Shown here piece by piece: positions 10,631 through 20,143 of a DNA stretch of 64,000 nt (its first letter is position 1; each line of letters opens with the position of its first letter). Where the stretch lies: the NCBI GenBank assembly GCA_003427395.1, contig BFEA01000057.1:3205711-3269710 (forward strand). The letters run 5' to 3'. The notes beneath the pieces were generated by a model. That model saw only the letters and a list, made by a program, of their open reading frames with translations. It ran no database searches and had not been told where the DNA came from. A program made the translations under genes and the position numbers. The DNA comes from Chara braunii (Eukaryota > Streptophyta > Charophyceae > Charales > Characeae).

Positions 10631-11887
10631 ATGAAAAAACGAAAAGGACAGTTAATAATTGTAGATCTACAAGTGAATAAAGTAAGAGTTGGAGGTATGA
10701 TTGACAGCGGATCAACTCGCAACTATATCAGTAAAAAAGGATTGCAAAAGTTGCGTCTCAGGTTTAAGGTAAAGCAATTGGTTGAGTCCGTAGTAAATAA
10801 ATTAGCTAATAGTACGGTAACTGTGATGGATAGATATGTTGAAGGGGTTAAGATATACTTCCGGCTCGAAGCAGAGGGGAAGGTGGAACGCGTTCTCCAC
10901 TCTCTGACTCTCTTGGTGGAAGATAATCTGACTCTCTTGGTGGAAGATAATCTTCCTTTCGACATTCTTTTATGCATGGATTGGGATGAAGCTGCAAATG
11001 CGGACATAAAGATGAGGGACCATGAGTGTTGGCTCCCTAGTCCGCAAGGTGGAAAGAAAAAAATCTGCCTATTCCATGAATCAGGTAAGGAAAGCAACTT
11101 GGCTCATTGCTGTATGAGTGCCCCAGCGTTCGATCGCCATGTCAAGAAGTATAACTTGTATGACCAAGTTTTTGTGGCATATGTGCGCCCAGTAAAAAAG
11201 GGTGAAGTTAAGGAAGAGCCTAAGTCCCCAGAAATCGAGAAACTTCTGAAGGAGTTCGCAGTTGTGGCAGAGGCCCCAAGCGGTGTGGTTGAGAGACCCA
11301 TTAAGCATCGCATAGACATTATCCCAAGAAGTTCGATTCCTAAGGGGGCCATCTACCAAATGTCACCTAAAGAGTTGGATGAACTGCGATCCCAACTTGA
11401 TGAATTGCTGGAAAAAGGATGGATTAGGCCTAGCTCCTCGCCCTATGGTGCGCCTGTGTTGTTTGTGCCTAAAAAGGATGGCAGGGTACGCATGTGCATA
11501 GATTATAGGAAGTTGAATGAAATAACTGTAAAGAACGCCGAGCCATTATCGCGGTCTCAGCTTGATGAATTGCTGGAANNNNNNNNNNNNNNNNNNNNNN
11601 NNNNNNNNNNNNNNNNNNNNNNNNNNNNNNNNNNNNNNNNNNNNNNNNNNNNNNNNNNNNNNNNNNNNGCGCCTGTGTTGTTTGTGCCTAAAAAGGATGA
11701 CGGGGTACGCATGTGCATAGATTATAGGAAGTTGAATGAAATAACTGTAAAGAACGCCGAGCCGTTACCACGGATAGATGATCTGCTGGATCGTGTGCAG
11801 GGTTGCAAATACTTTACGAAAATTGATTTGAAATTTGGCTACCATCAGATTGAGGTAGAGCCAGCGAACGAGGTATGGGCACTATGA
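10631..11887 (+). pseudogene. Protease and N-terminal RT of element C
   Basis: Near residue 27 the motif [12 protein letters not shown] is an intact retropepsin active site (DSG). [11 protein letters not shown] about 85 residues further on matches the conserved LGMDW-type motif. The RT fingers follow: [23 protein letters not shown], then [13 protein letters not shown], then a 90-base N gap. After the gap the [10 protein letters not shown] block is repeated, followed by FTKIDLKFGYHQI, which carries the first catalytic Asp. The doubled block is probably an assembly artefact. A 24-base duplication at 10904-10951 adds TLLVEDNL. The frame ends near 11885 by frameshift. Confidence 0.85.
11579..11668. 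other. Assembly gap (90 N)
   Basis: Ninety Ns interrupt the RT of element C. The blocks on both sides are nearly identical (about 90 bases), so the gap was probably placed inside a collapsed or duplicated contig end. Confidence 0.95.
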
Positions 11888-12299
11888 GTTCATTGTGTTG
11901 CCCTTTGGTCTTACGAATGCCCCTGCAACCTTCCAAAGAACTATGAACGAACTCTTTCACGAGTGGCTTGATAAATTTGTCATTGTTTATTTGGATGATA
12001 TTTTGTTTTTTAAAGATTTGAAAGAACATTCTGAGCACCTTCGACTTGTGCTAAATAAATTGCGTGAGGCAAAGTTGAAACTAAACCCAAAGAAGTGTGA
12101 ATGGGTTAAGCGTCATGTTTTATATCTAGGGCATGTACTTGATGGTGATGGAATCAATCCGGAAGACACGAAAATTGCGGCAATTCGCGATTGGCCTAAC
12201 CCCCGCACTTTGACTGAGTTGCGGTCGTTCCTTGGGCTAGTATCGAAAGTTCGTAAGACATTTCACAATAATTGTTGCGCCCCTTCGGAGATTGCTTAA
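11880..12299 (+). pseudogene. RT palm and thumb of element C
   Basis: Readable motifs are LPFGLTNAPATFQRTMN, the catalytic VYLDDILFF (YLDD) and YLGHVLDGDGI. The WPNPRTLTELRSFLGL that leads to the connection domain is also present. The frame is shifted relative to the preceding fragment and ends at a stop near 12299, after FLGL, where a gypsy RT would read GYYRRFI. Confidence 0.85.
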
Positions 12300-12309
12300 G
12301 AAATAAACA

Positions 12310-13122
12310 ATCTGGAAGTGGGATTCAGACTGTACAACTTCGTTTAAACGCTTAAAGAAGTGTCTGATTAATTATCCAGTTCTGAAGGTTGCTGACCCTT
12401 CCTTGCCCTTTGTCGTCACAATTGACGCCAGTCAATACGGGATAGGTGTTGTACTCCAGCAGGATGACGGGAATGGATACAAACCTGTAGAGTTCATGTC
12501 CCGACGACTACCTAATGATAAGGTCGCCGCTTCCACGTACGAGAGGCAGTTGTTTTCTCTCAGGGAAACCCTTGATCATTGGCAACACTATCTCCTAGGA
12601 AGACACTTCAAAGTGTACTCAGATCATGAAACACTTCGCTGGCTTAAAATGCAGACCCGGATGACACCTAAGTTGACTAGGTGGGCCGCAGAAATCGACC
12701 AGTATGACTTTGAGTTAAAACCAGTCAAGGGGAAGTATAACGTTGTTGCCGACACATTGAGTCGAACATCATATTTCTTTGGTGCCATTGTAACATGCTT
12801 AGATGTGGACACCGATTCGCAAGAAAAAAATAGAAATACGTATTTCATTGATCCTGTCTGTGACGCTATGTTTAAGCGTGTACAGGAAGCGTCAGCAGAG
12901 TTTCCTAACTATCATATCACACAAGGACTGTTGTATGAAAGGACTGATGTGCATGACAGGCTTTGTATTCCGAATGTAGAAGAGATCAAGAGTTTGATCG
13001 TAGGGGAATGTCACGACACCGAGGGTCAATTCGGGTGGAGGAAGACTTACGCAACCCTTTTACGTTCCTACACCTGGCCTCGCATGAAACCCGACTGCAT
13101 TGCATATGTGCAGGGTTGTTAA
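12310..13122 (+). pseudogene. RNase H and integrase zinc domain of element C
   Basis: FVVTIDASQYGIGVVLQQ carries the first RNase H Asp. E-R-Q-L-F-S-L-R and V-Y-S-D-H-E-T-L-R-W-L hold the Glu and second Asp. YNVVADTLSR closes the domain. The H2C2 finger shows GECHDTEGQFGW and TWPRMKPDCIAYVQGC. The frame stops at TAA where a CxxC spacer Lys would be expected (AAG to TAA). The second finger His is replaced by Gln (GQFGW instead of GHFG). Confidence 0.85.
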
Positions 13123-13745
13123 GTGTGCCAAAGAAATAAGAGCACTACAGCCTCCCCTTGGTCTGCTTAAGCCTTTGCCTATTCCAACAGGTCCAGGAGA
13201 TTCTGTGTCCATTGACTTTACGGACACCAAGATAAAAAGCAGGAATGGAAAGACGCAAGTCATGGTCATCGTCGACAAATTTAGTAAGTATGTTGTTTTT
13301 GTAGCATTACCCGCAGAAACGAAAACAGAACTAGTAATCCGGGAGTTCTTTAACCATTGGGTGAAAGATTCTGGACATCCCTTGACAATTGTCAGTGACA
13401 GAGACACATGGTTCACAAGTGAACAATGGCTGCAACTAATGAACGTCTATGGCTCTAAATTGACTATGTTATCAGGTAGACATCCTGAGACTAACGGCCA
13501 GACTTAGCAAATGAACAAGATTTTGCAGCAAACGCTGCGCATGTATATTCATCCCAACCAGATTGATTGGGACGAACATTTGCCCAAAGTTGCTAGTGCC
13601 TACAAACTCTGTTAATTTATCTACGTGCAAGACTCCGATGGAGTTGCATCTGGGATGGTGTCCACGCAGGCCTATTGATCGACGAAACCCAGATCAAGTG
13701 CATAAGCTTCTACTAGGAACTAGTGAATTTGCAATTCAATACTAG
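13123..13745 (+). pseudogene. Integrase catalytic core of element C
   Basis: DSVSIDFTDTK carries the first Asp and VSDRDTWFTS the second. The expected Glu follows HPETNGQT, but its codon is TAG (13505-13507). An in-frame stop therefore replaces the catalytic Glu. Downstream the frame continues with DWDEHLPKVAS and shifts again. The enzyme would have joined cDNA ends to host DNA, but this copy cannot encode an active core. Confidence 0.85.
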
Positions 13746-14225
13746 AAAGATATTGAAAAGGTAAAAGAAAATATTGTCAAAGCACAACATCAGATGATTG
13801 AATAGGCAAATAAGCAAAGAAGACCTTCTCAGTTTGTTGTAGGTGATATGGTGTGGGTTAAGTCCAAAGAGTTTGTTCCTGAAGAGAACATCTCTCAGAA
13901 GTTACTACCCGCCTACAAAGGACCTTGGCAACTTCTTGATGTGATTGGAGATGTGGATGAACCTTCTTATGTGATTGAGATTCCTCTATATGTGCATACA
14001 TATCCAGTGTTTCACGCCTCAAAGTTCTTACCTTGCGTAACAAACGAGTTATTTCTCAGTCGCAGATCGGCGATACCTCCTAGTATGGATGAAAAATATG
14101 ATGTGGATACGATTGTTGCTGAAAGCACTTTCGAAACTGGACGTAGAGGCAGACCCCAACGACAATATAAAGTAAGATTTGCACATCAAGACCCAAGTGA
14201 AGATCATTGGTTCATAAGAGAATAA
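13746..14225 (+). pseudogene. Integrase C-terminus of element C
   Basis: After in-frame stops the reading gives VGDMVWVKSKEF, LLPAYKGPWQLLDVIGDV, PSYVIEIPLYVHTYPVFHAS and PPSMDEKYDVDTIV. It ends QYKVRFAHQDPSEDHWFIRE and a TAA. This is the chromodomain-like end common to plant gypsy pol. It matches the ends of pol at 8.4-8.86 kb and 56.4-56.9 kb, though they are clearly diverged. Confidence 0.8.
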
Positions 14226-15483
14226 TTAATTGAGTCTGCGCCTCATATTATATATGCTTATGAAAGAGCGAGAAGAGGAATACATATTATAGATAGATGA
14301 AGGTTTTCTCAGAGGACTTCGAAATTAGGCCGGCGAGAGTAAAAAGGCCTTTACACGATTCAGACCCTGTTTGACGAATGCGGCATAGTGGGGTCACTTG
14401 CCCAGAGCCGAAGTCGTGAAAGCAGATCAAAGGACATGTTCTCTGGGTCAAAAGTTACATCCTAGCTAAGTAAAAGTCAATGTCAAAGGTCACAGTTGTG
14501 CCCCTGGACAAACAGTTGCAACATTCAGATATGAGAGTCACATCTGTTCATCTAGGAGGTGTGCAAGTCATGTCTGTTCATGCCGGAGATGTGTCTGTAC
14601 GTGCAGTATGTGTATCTGTTCGTGCAGAATGTGTGTCTGTTCGAGCAGTAGGTGTGCCTATTCAAAAGAAGTCAAAAGGTTAAGTCCCAGTCACGAATTA
14701 AGTCAGAGGGACAGTCTAGATACAGGCCCCAAGTCAAAAATTCAGGCCAGATGGCCGCAGCAACAGCAGACCCTGAAGGGGAAGTACTGGCACACACACC
14801 ATGCAGAGGTCTGGGACTGAAGGAGACCTAAAGTGCCAATGCAGACCTCACGAAAGGAGGCCAGCAGTATAAAGAAGCAGGCCAGCCTCCCTTAAAGACA
14901 GATCCCCAGTGACATTCTTGCATGGAAGTGTTGAAGGCACTTGTGCGTTGGCTGGCTGGGTGAGCGCTGGCAGGAGAAGCTGCGCTAAGAGAGGAAGAAG
15001 GTTGGGCGTTGGTTTGCGTGTAGCAGCCATAGCTGCCCCATCTAGTTGATATAGTTAGAGGGTTAGTAGTTAGTCTTCAGTGAGTAACATTCAGAGTAGA
15101 TTCTCATAGAGGGAGTGTGCATGCATAATGAGGGAAGAAAACTCAGACAGAGATCTTGAGGGAGAAAGAGAGGAAGGGGCAGGTGTACGAATCTGGCTAT
15201 GGTGGATACATACCTGCTCTGCATTTAACTTGTTGTTGAGAGGTGGCGTTGGTTGAGCCAGGCCCCACATTGCGGTTGTACGAGAGGGAGAGACATATCG
15301 CACCGTTGGATCTTGAACTCGAGATACTCTTATAATGAGTTGGAGATAATATAAGTTGCGCATCTTGGTTCTCATCTCATCTCTACTTTGTGCTGTGTGA
15401 TGGTTCATAATCTGTGTGATTGGTAAAGTGACATGCATTTTGATACACTCTGGCAAGTTGTGGATAGTCAGGTCCCTTGCAGC
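14226..15483. other. Downstream non-coding region of element C
   Basis: This probably includes the 3' untranslated region and perhaps a 3' LTR, but I could not find LTR edges because the partner LTR is missing. A 21-bp repeat at 14542-14655 is the only clear structure. Confidence 0.4.
14542..14655 (+). repeat. 21-bp imperfect tandem repeat (5 units)
   Basis: Units begin at 14542, 14572, 14593, 14614 and 14635, with a 9-base spacer after the first. The consensus is close to GTCTGTTCGTGCAGTATGTGT. Because 21 is a multiple of 3, one frame reads a 7-residue repeat (VSVRAVC-like) inside a 67-codon open frame at 14480-14683. No known protein is recognised. Confidence 0.8.
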
Positions 15484-15590
15484 TTAGTCTGTTGTCACCT
15501 AATGTGAAGAAAAAAAAAAAAATTAGGGCGGGCGAGTCTCAAACGAAGGGGGAAAAACAACAAAAACCCTCTTCATTACCAACATGACTG
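15484..15590 (+). repeat. Dispersed repeat, copy 1
   Basis: The block CTTAGTCTGTTGTCACCTAA.., with an A-run and ending near CTTCATTACCAACATGACTGG, recurs in the same orientation at 16018-16125. Identity is roughly 85 percent by eye. An internal A-run of 13-14 bases suggests a retroposed tail. Confidence 0.7.
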
Positions 15591-16017
15591 GCCCAAATAA
15601 TAATAACTTGAAACATGTGGGAGACGGGGGGTCGGTTTGCGCTACAAATTTTCTCTAATTCTTACCGCATGCACAACAGACAAAAATGTGATAGTGTATC
15701 TTTCCATATATATGTGGAAGATTCATTCAGATTTTTCATGTTTTGTGAGTTGTGGCGCGAGGCCCCGAGATAAGGGGCGGTTGTACAGTTGTCAACACCC
15801 CTCACTTTCGGCAAAGGTATGGCTACACTACTCACCAATGTCTTTCTAGCGTGTCATAACCCTTTTTTTTTTTTTTTCCAGATTTCATGAAAGAATACTC
15901 CCAGCATCGTTGTCCTTCAACTAGACGTTATGTCAAGCTTGTGAAACACGCTTCCGGCATGCTTGAAGGTGGGTTTTTCAACTGGGAAAGGTATTGGCGA
16001 CTTAATGACTTTTGCGA

Positions 16018-16125
16018 ACTTAGTCTGCTATCACCTAATGTGAAGAAAAAAAAAAAGTGCGGGTGAGCCTGAAGCGAAGGGGGGAAAAAAACAAAAACCG
16101 TCTTCATTACCAACCCGATTGGGCC
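16018..16125 (+). repeat. Dispersed repeat, copy 2
   Basis: Second copy of the block at 15484-15590, again with an A-run and the motif AAAAACCGTCTTCATTACCAA. The copies lie about 535 bases apart, so they may be a local duplication. Confidence 0.7.
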
Positions 16126-16182
16126 AACTTCAGAACTGATCGCCAAGTTTAGTAAGTGAACAACAAAAGCTTAATGCCCAAC

Positions 16183-16305
16183 AAAAAAAAAAAAAAAAAA
16201 AAAAAACTTTATCTCCTTTTGAGGGTATTTCTCCGATGGACCCGGGACATCGAACCCCCTACACGGAAAGTGGGTCTTCTGTTCAGTACGTGAGCAACAA
16301 AACCT

Positions 16306-16339
<34 letters not shown>
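16183..16339 (-). repeat. tRNA-related SINE-like segment
   Basis: On the minus strand, GGTTCGATGTCC at 16256-16245 is close to a Pol III B box (GGTTCGANNCC). About 35 bases before it, TTGCTCACGTACTGAAC resembles a degenerate A box and D arm. Homopolymer A-runs at 16183-16206 and 16305-16339 bound the segment. No full cloverleaf folds, so this is a tRNA-derived relic rather than a tRNA gene. Confidence 0.4.
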
Positions 16340-16340
<1 letters not shown>

Positions 16341-17400
16341 CAAAAGGGGTTAAATATTGGCTAGGCTAGACAACTTGCAAATTTTGTTTTGACAAAGGGA
16401 ACCAAGCAAGTGTTGCAGTGTAAAACAACCCACATCATGAAAGTCAAACAATGCTCTATCCCCAAAACAAAAAAGTCAAACAACAGCTCATGACAATGAT
16501 TTTTATAGACAACAAGTTTTGTTAAAGTTGCTGAACTCCAATAATGAGACCCCTATATTCAGCAAGCGGCTTTTGCCAAAGCAGCTGATGACAACACAAC
16601 GGCTTTAAAACCCTTCTCTCTGGCATAAGAGTCATATCCTCGTCACAACCCGCCCATCTCAAATTGTCTTGAAAAACGCTTCCGGAATGTTTGACTTGGT
16701 CGACACAAAACCTGTACGTTAAGTCAATAACAAAATAAATTTATATGCGAGTTTTAAAGACAAACAACAATAAAAAGAGTTTCTCTACCAAACAGTCAAA
16801 AATCTACAGCATCCAAGTTAATACAACACTAAGACGATACACAATCAATTGTTAAACCTGGTTTGTTTGATGTCAACGCATATGACCTGTTCCAAAATCT
16901 AACGTCGACCAGATACTAAAGGTATAGTGTTGGATGTGAATATTGATGAAAACATAGAAAAAAATAATAATTGACAAAGCACCAACAGAAAATAGGATGA
17001 AGAAGATACTGAAAAGACAATAAAGGGAAAAAACAACCTTAAACAACATTCAGAGGAGGAATATCCTAAAGGGTGTGATACAATTCACTTATGATTTTCA
17101 CTATTCTTCAAGGTTGTGGGTTCTTATATATAATCTCACCTTGTCCCAAACTGTCGACACAGTACTGGTCATGGCATTTAATATGCCACGTCCTTACCTC
17201 CACATTGACAACGAACATGACTACTTAACATCCAACCAAACAAAACAAGAGAAAACGTGGTCATAAAAAGATCAACAATCTACAATCATTTCAACATTAT
17301 TATCTACCATTATGATATACCACTCAAGTGCATGAACAATGAGGCAACTCAGGCAATATATGCGAAATACATAACACAGTTGGTCACAATAGTGGTCCGG
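16340..17400. other. AT-rich non-coding DNA
   Basis: No gene, RNA or repeat is recognised here apart from short A-runs. Confidence 0.5.
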
Positions 17401-17424
17401 GACGACTTGACTGACTTACGCCAA

Positions 17425-17640
17425 AAGTTTATATATATATATATATATAATATATATATACACATATATAACGTCAAACAAAGTTGCCCAGTAAACCATA
17501 GGCAGAGAGGGAGAAGAGGAAAATAAACGAGGGGCATATATATAAATATATGAGTTGGTGAAACTCCAACGAAACAGTTTGTCACAATCTCTCGTTTGTT
17601 ATCATTTTTTCCCTCTCTGCTTACGTTTATCGCACAACTC
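17425..17640. repeat. TA-rich foldback repeat, copy 1
   Basis: A (TA)n tract at 17430-17470 is followed by GGCAGAGAGGGAGAAGAGG and AACGAGGGG at 17501-17534. The reverse complement of that arm returns at 17588-17620 (CTCTCGTTTG..CCCTCTCTGC). The loop carries TGAGTTGGTGAAACTCCAAC. The same modules, rearranged, lie at 32822-32995 next to a gap, so this is a dispersed foldback family. Confidence 0.65.
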
Positions 17641-17649
17641 TGTTTGGCG

Positions 17650-17940
17650 ATGAATACCACAACGTACGTGTATGCAACTTGCGCCTACACATGTATACGT
17701 ATTCCTGTACATGATACGTATGCGCGTACACGAACTACCGTACGTGTGAGTACGTTAAAAAAAAAGAAAAAAAAAACGAACAAATCTGGAAAGAATTTCA
17801 AAAAAATATGCAAAAAGGAAAAACAAATTACTAGAAATTAAAAAAATAAAAAATATTATGCAGAATAAAAATCCACACAACTTTTATCTGAGATTCATCA
17901 CAAATCTTTTTTTTAGATTCTTTCTATTTTATCGGGTGTT
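17650..17940. other. Palindrome-rich and A-rich spacer
   Basis: A short stretch at 17660-17760 is rich in TACGTA, GTACGT and CGTACAC palindromes, and long A-rich tracts follow. No gene is seen. Confidence 0.5.
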
Positions 17941-18325
17941 CAACTACGCTAACAACTGGTCCGTGCGAGGGTCAAAGAAAGTTCCAAAAATAAAATAAAA
18001 TAAATCAAAAGAATCCTCGGCTACCAGCCCACTCGGATCACCTTGTTTTCCCTTGCGGCCCGACCGTGCAAAGGACAGGGAAGACTCAAAAAAAAAAAAA
18101 AAAAAAAATTGTTTATCTAGGCTACCAGAGTGGCCCGGGTCCACTTGCCCGGCCGGGCCAAAAAGGAATTAAAAAAATAAAAATAAAAATTATTTTTCAA
18201 TTAAAATTTTTATTTTAAATTTGGTACAGAATTTTGATGTGACCCTGAGGCAAAAGTTGTTCAATTTAGTTTTCTTTATAACATAGTTTTTTTTTTCGGA
18301 TTGTTTGGATTTTTTTTTTTTTTTT

Positions 18326-18326
18326 N
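18326..18326. other. Single ambiguous base (N)
   Basis: One N sits inside a T-run in the inverted-module complex, probably a gap-filling or homopolymer uncertainty. Confidence 0.9.
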
Positions 18327-18496
18327 TTTGGGCCGGGACCTTCCCTGGTCCTTGCACGGCCGGGCCGCCTGGGAAAATAGGGTGACCCGGGCGGCCCGGC
18401 TGGTAGTCTAGTTATTTATGTATAAAAATAAAACTAAGCAAGTTTTGCCTCAGGGTCATATCGAAATTCTTTACCAAATTTAAAATAGAAAATAAA

Positions 18497-18527
<31 letters not shown>

Positions 18528-18864
18528 GGCCCAGCGGGGCAAGTGGTCCTGGGCCGCTCTAGTAGCCTAGAAAGAATTGTAAAAAGAACTATGTTATGCA
18601 GAAGAATAAACTGAAAAAAAAATAAAAAAATATTTTTATTTTTTTTTCCTAGGTTACCAACCGGGTCGTCCGGGTCACCTTGTTTGTCTAGGCACCCCGA
18701 CCGTGTAAGGGCCAAAGAGAGTCCCAGCAAACAAAAAAAATCCAAAAAATTAAAAAACTTTGAAAAAAAAAAATATTATGCAGATAAAAAAACTGAACAA
18801 CTTTGGCCTCAGAGTCACATGAAAAATCGTCACCGAATTGCAAATAAAAAACAAAGTTGAAAAA

Positions 18865-18896
<32 letters not shown>

Positions 18897-19291
18897 CTAG
18901 GTTGTTTTATCGGACGTCCGGGATCCCCTTGACCGTCCGGGATGTCCGACCGGACGTCTGGTCGAACGTCGGACCGGACAAGGGATGTCCAACCTAACGC
19001 AAAAAAAATTAAAAAAATTATGTGGCTTCTACCTTGCATAAGGTGTATGCCACCAAAATTTTGGCTCATTTGAGCCAATAGAAAAAAAGATAAAAATCTT
19101 CAAAGATTCTAATCCTCGCCTATACCCCTCCTATCCCCACCAAAACCCCTCGTACCCCCCCCCCTCCCACCCCAAATAGCACCCTATCACTAAATGCTCA
19201 GAAAATTCTGAATTTTTTATGGGGGGTCTCTATGGCATGCGCAATACTGTCATAATTTTTTTTTTGTTTTTTTTTTTTAGTGCCAAAAAGT

Positions 19292-19315
19292 CGTCGTCCG
19301 GAAATCCGGACGACG
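19292..19315. other. Perfect palindrome, 11-bp arms
   Basis: CGTCGTCCGGA and its exact reverse complement are separated by two adenines. The site lies within a GACGTCC-rich module. It could form a cruciform or be the inner end of a foldback arm. Confidence 0.85.
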
Positions 19316-19490
19316 GGGGTGCCTTACGTCCGGGGAGACGTCCGGGGGAGACGTCCGATCTCCGGACCATTGGTAACATAGTTTTTTTTGCCAAGCCGGG
19401 GAAGTCTCCTAGGCCACTCTGATAGGTGTTCAATCGTTTTTTTTTTTTTTGTCTTATGTTATCAGGTGTTCAATCATTGGGCACATGCGC

Positions 19491-19963
19491 TGGTAGAAGC
19501 AGACAAGGCCGTTTTTAGGCCCAGTTACGAACCAATTGGTGGGTGCTACAGACCCTTGGAAACATCGAGTTTTTTGGATGGGTTATTTGTTAGGCCCCTT
19601 CGGCCAACAAGTCTTCTATGATATGGTAGTACGATTTTCTGGTCAGTTAGGCTCTCGGGTAGGTTCAGGCGAAGTCTTTGGGGATTCACAAGTACTTATA
19701 GGAGTTTGTTGTAGTTAGTTTCTATCTGAAGCCAGGAGTTGACCCCTGACAAAGACCAGTTGGCGACTGGTCGAAACGGGGCGTCAGGTCACGCCGCCAT
19801 GCGTCGTTGTACTTCACTCTTGTCATTTTGAACGACGCGTCATGTGCTCGAATTTTTATCTGCTTCGTCTTGTTTCTTTTTTTTCCCTCATCGCTCCTTC
19901 TTCCTTGTCCTTTATTGTATGTTTAATGCGTTTGCATGATGTCATATCCAAACACTTATGTGC
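19491..19963 (+). repeat. Upstream pLTR of Penelope-like element
   Basis: Aligned with 24775-25247 over 473 bases at roughly 90 percent identity by eye. Both start TGGTAGAAGCAG and end CTTATGTGC. It carries the 3' coding remnant GATDPWKHRVF, which belongs to the end of ORF2 of a preceding unit. It also carries a degenerate ribozyme at 19741-19790. The direct orientation and coding overlap fit a partial tandem copy of the element. Confidence 0.85.
19741..19790 (+). ncRNA. Hammerhead ribozyme fold, degenerate copy
   Basis: The layout is the same as the intact copy at 25025-25074. Stem I is GACCC with AGGTC (one mismatch at the pair next to the core). Stem II is GACCAG with CTGGTC, followed by GAAA. 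Stem III is three base pairs with a GGG loop, and the cleavage triplet is GTC. The conserved core CUGANGA reads CTGACAA, so the essential G8 is A. This copy should be inactive. Confidence 0.75.
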
Positions 19964-20143
19964 TTCATTACACGCAATAACCATCGTGACTTAAGACTGC
20001 GCTTGAGTGATTGCATTGACCAGTCCCACGTACTGCGTTTCGTTCCAGTGAACGATTCACACATACTTGTATCCGGTCCCTTGTTCTTTCATTCTTACTG
20101 TTTCTCTTTCTTGCTTATTTTTGTCCTTCATTTTTCTGCCACT

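Larger units (their letters stand above)
8863..14225 (+). mobile_element. Ty3/gypsy element C (plus strand)
   Basis: Domains run in gypsy order: gag with zinc knuckle, aspartic protease, RT, RNase H, H2C2 zinc domain, DDE integrase and integrase C-terminus. The 5' end abuts element B directly at 8862, so its 5' LTR and leader are missing. The 3' LTR could not be delimited. A 90-base N gap lies inside the RT. Stops and frameshifts occur throughout. Confidence 0.85.
17941..19430. repeat. Complex of alternating inverted GC-rich modules
   Basis: A GC-rich module of about 75 bases (CTACCAGCCGGG.., CCGGGTCACCTTG, GACCGTGCAAGG) occurs on the plus strand at 18016-18087 and 18648-18725. It is on the minus strand at 18330-18411. 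A shorter sister module (GGCCCGGGTCCACTTGCC) is plus at 18116-18160 and minus at 18526-18570 and 19391-19426. AT-rich spacers are also mutually inverted: GACCCTGAGGCAAAAGTTG near 18241 pairs with its complement near 18440. Diverged relatives rich in GGACGTCCGG lie at 18898-19000 and 19286-19372. There is no coding potential. Confidence 0.7.
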
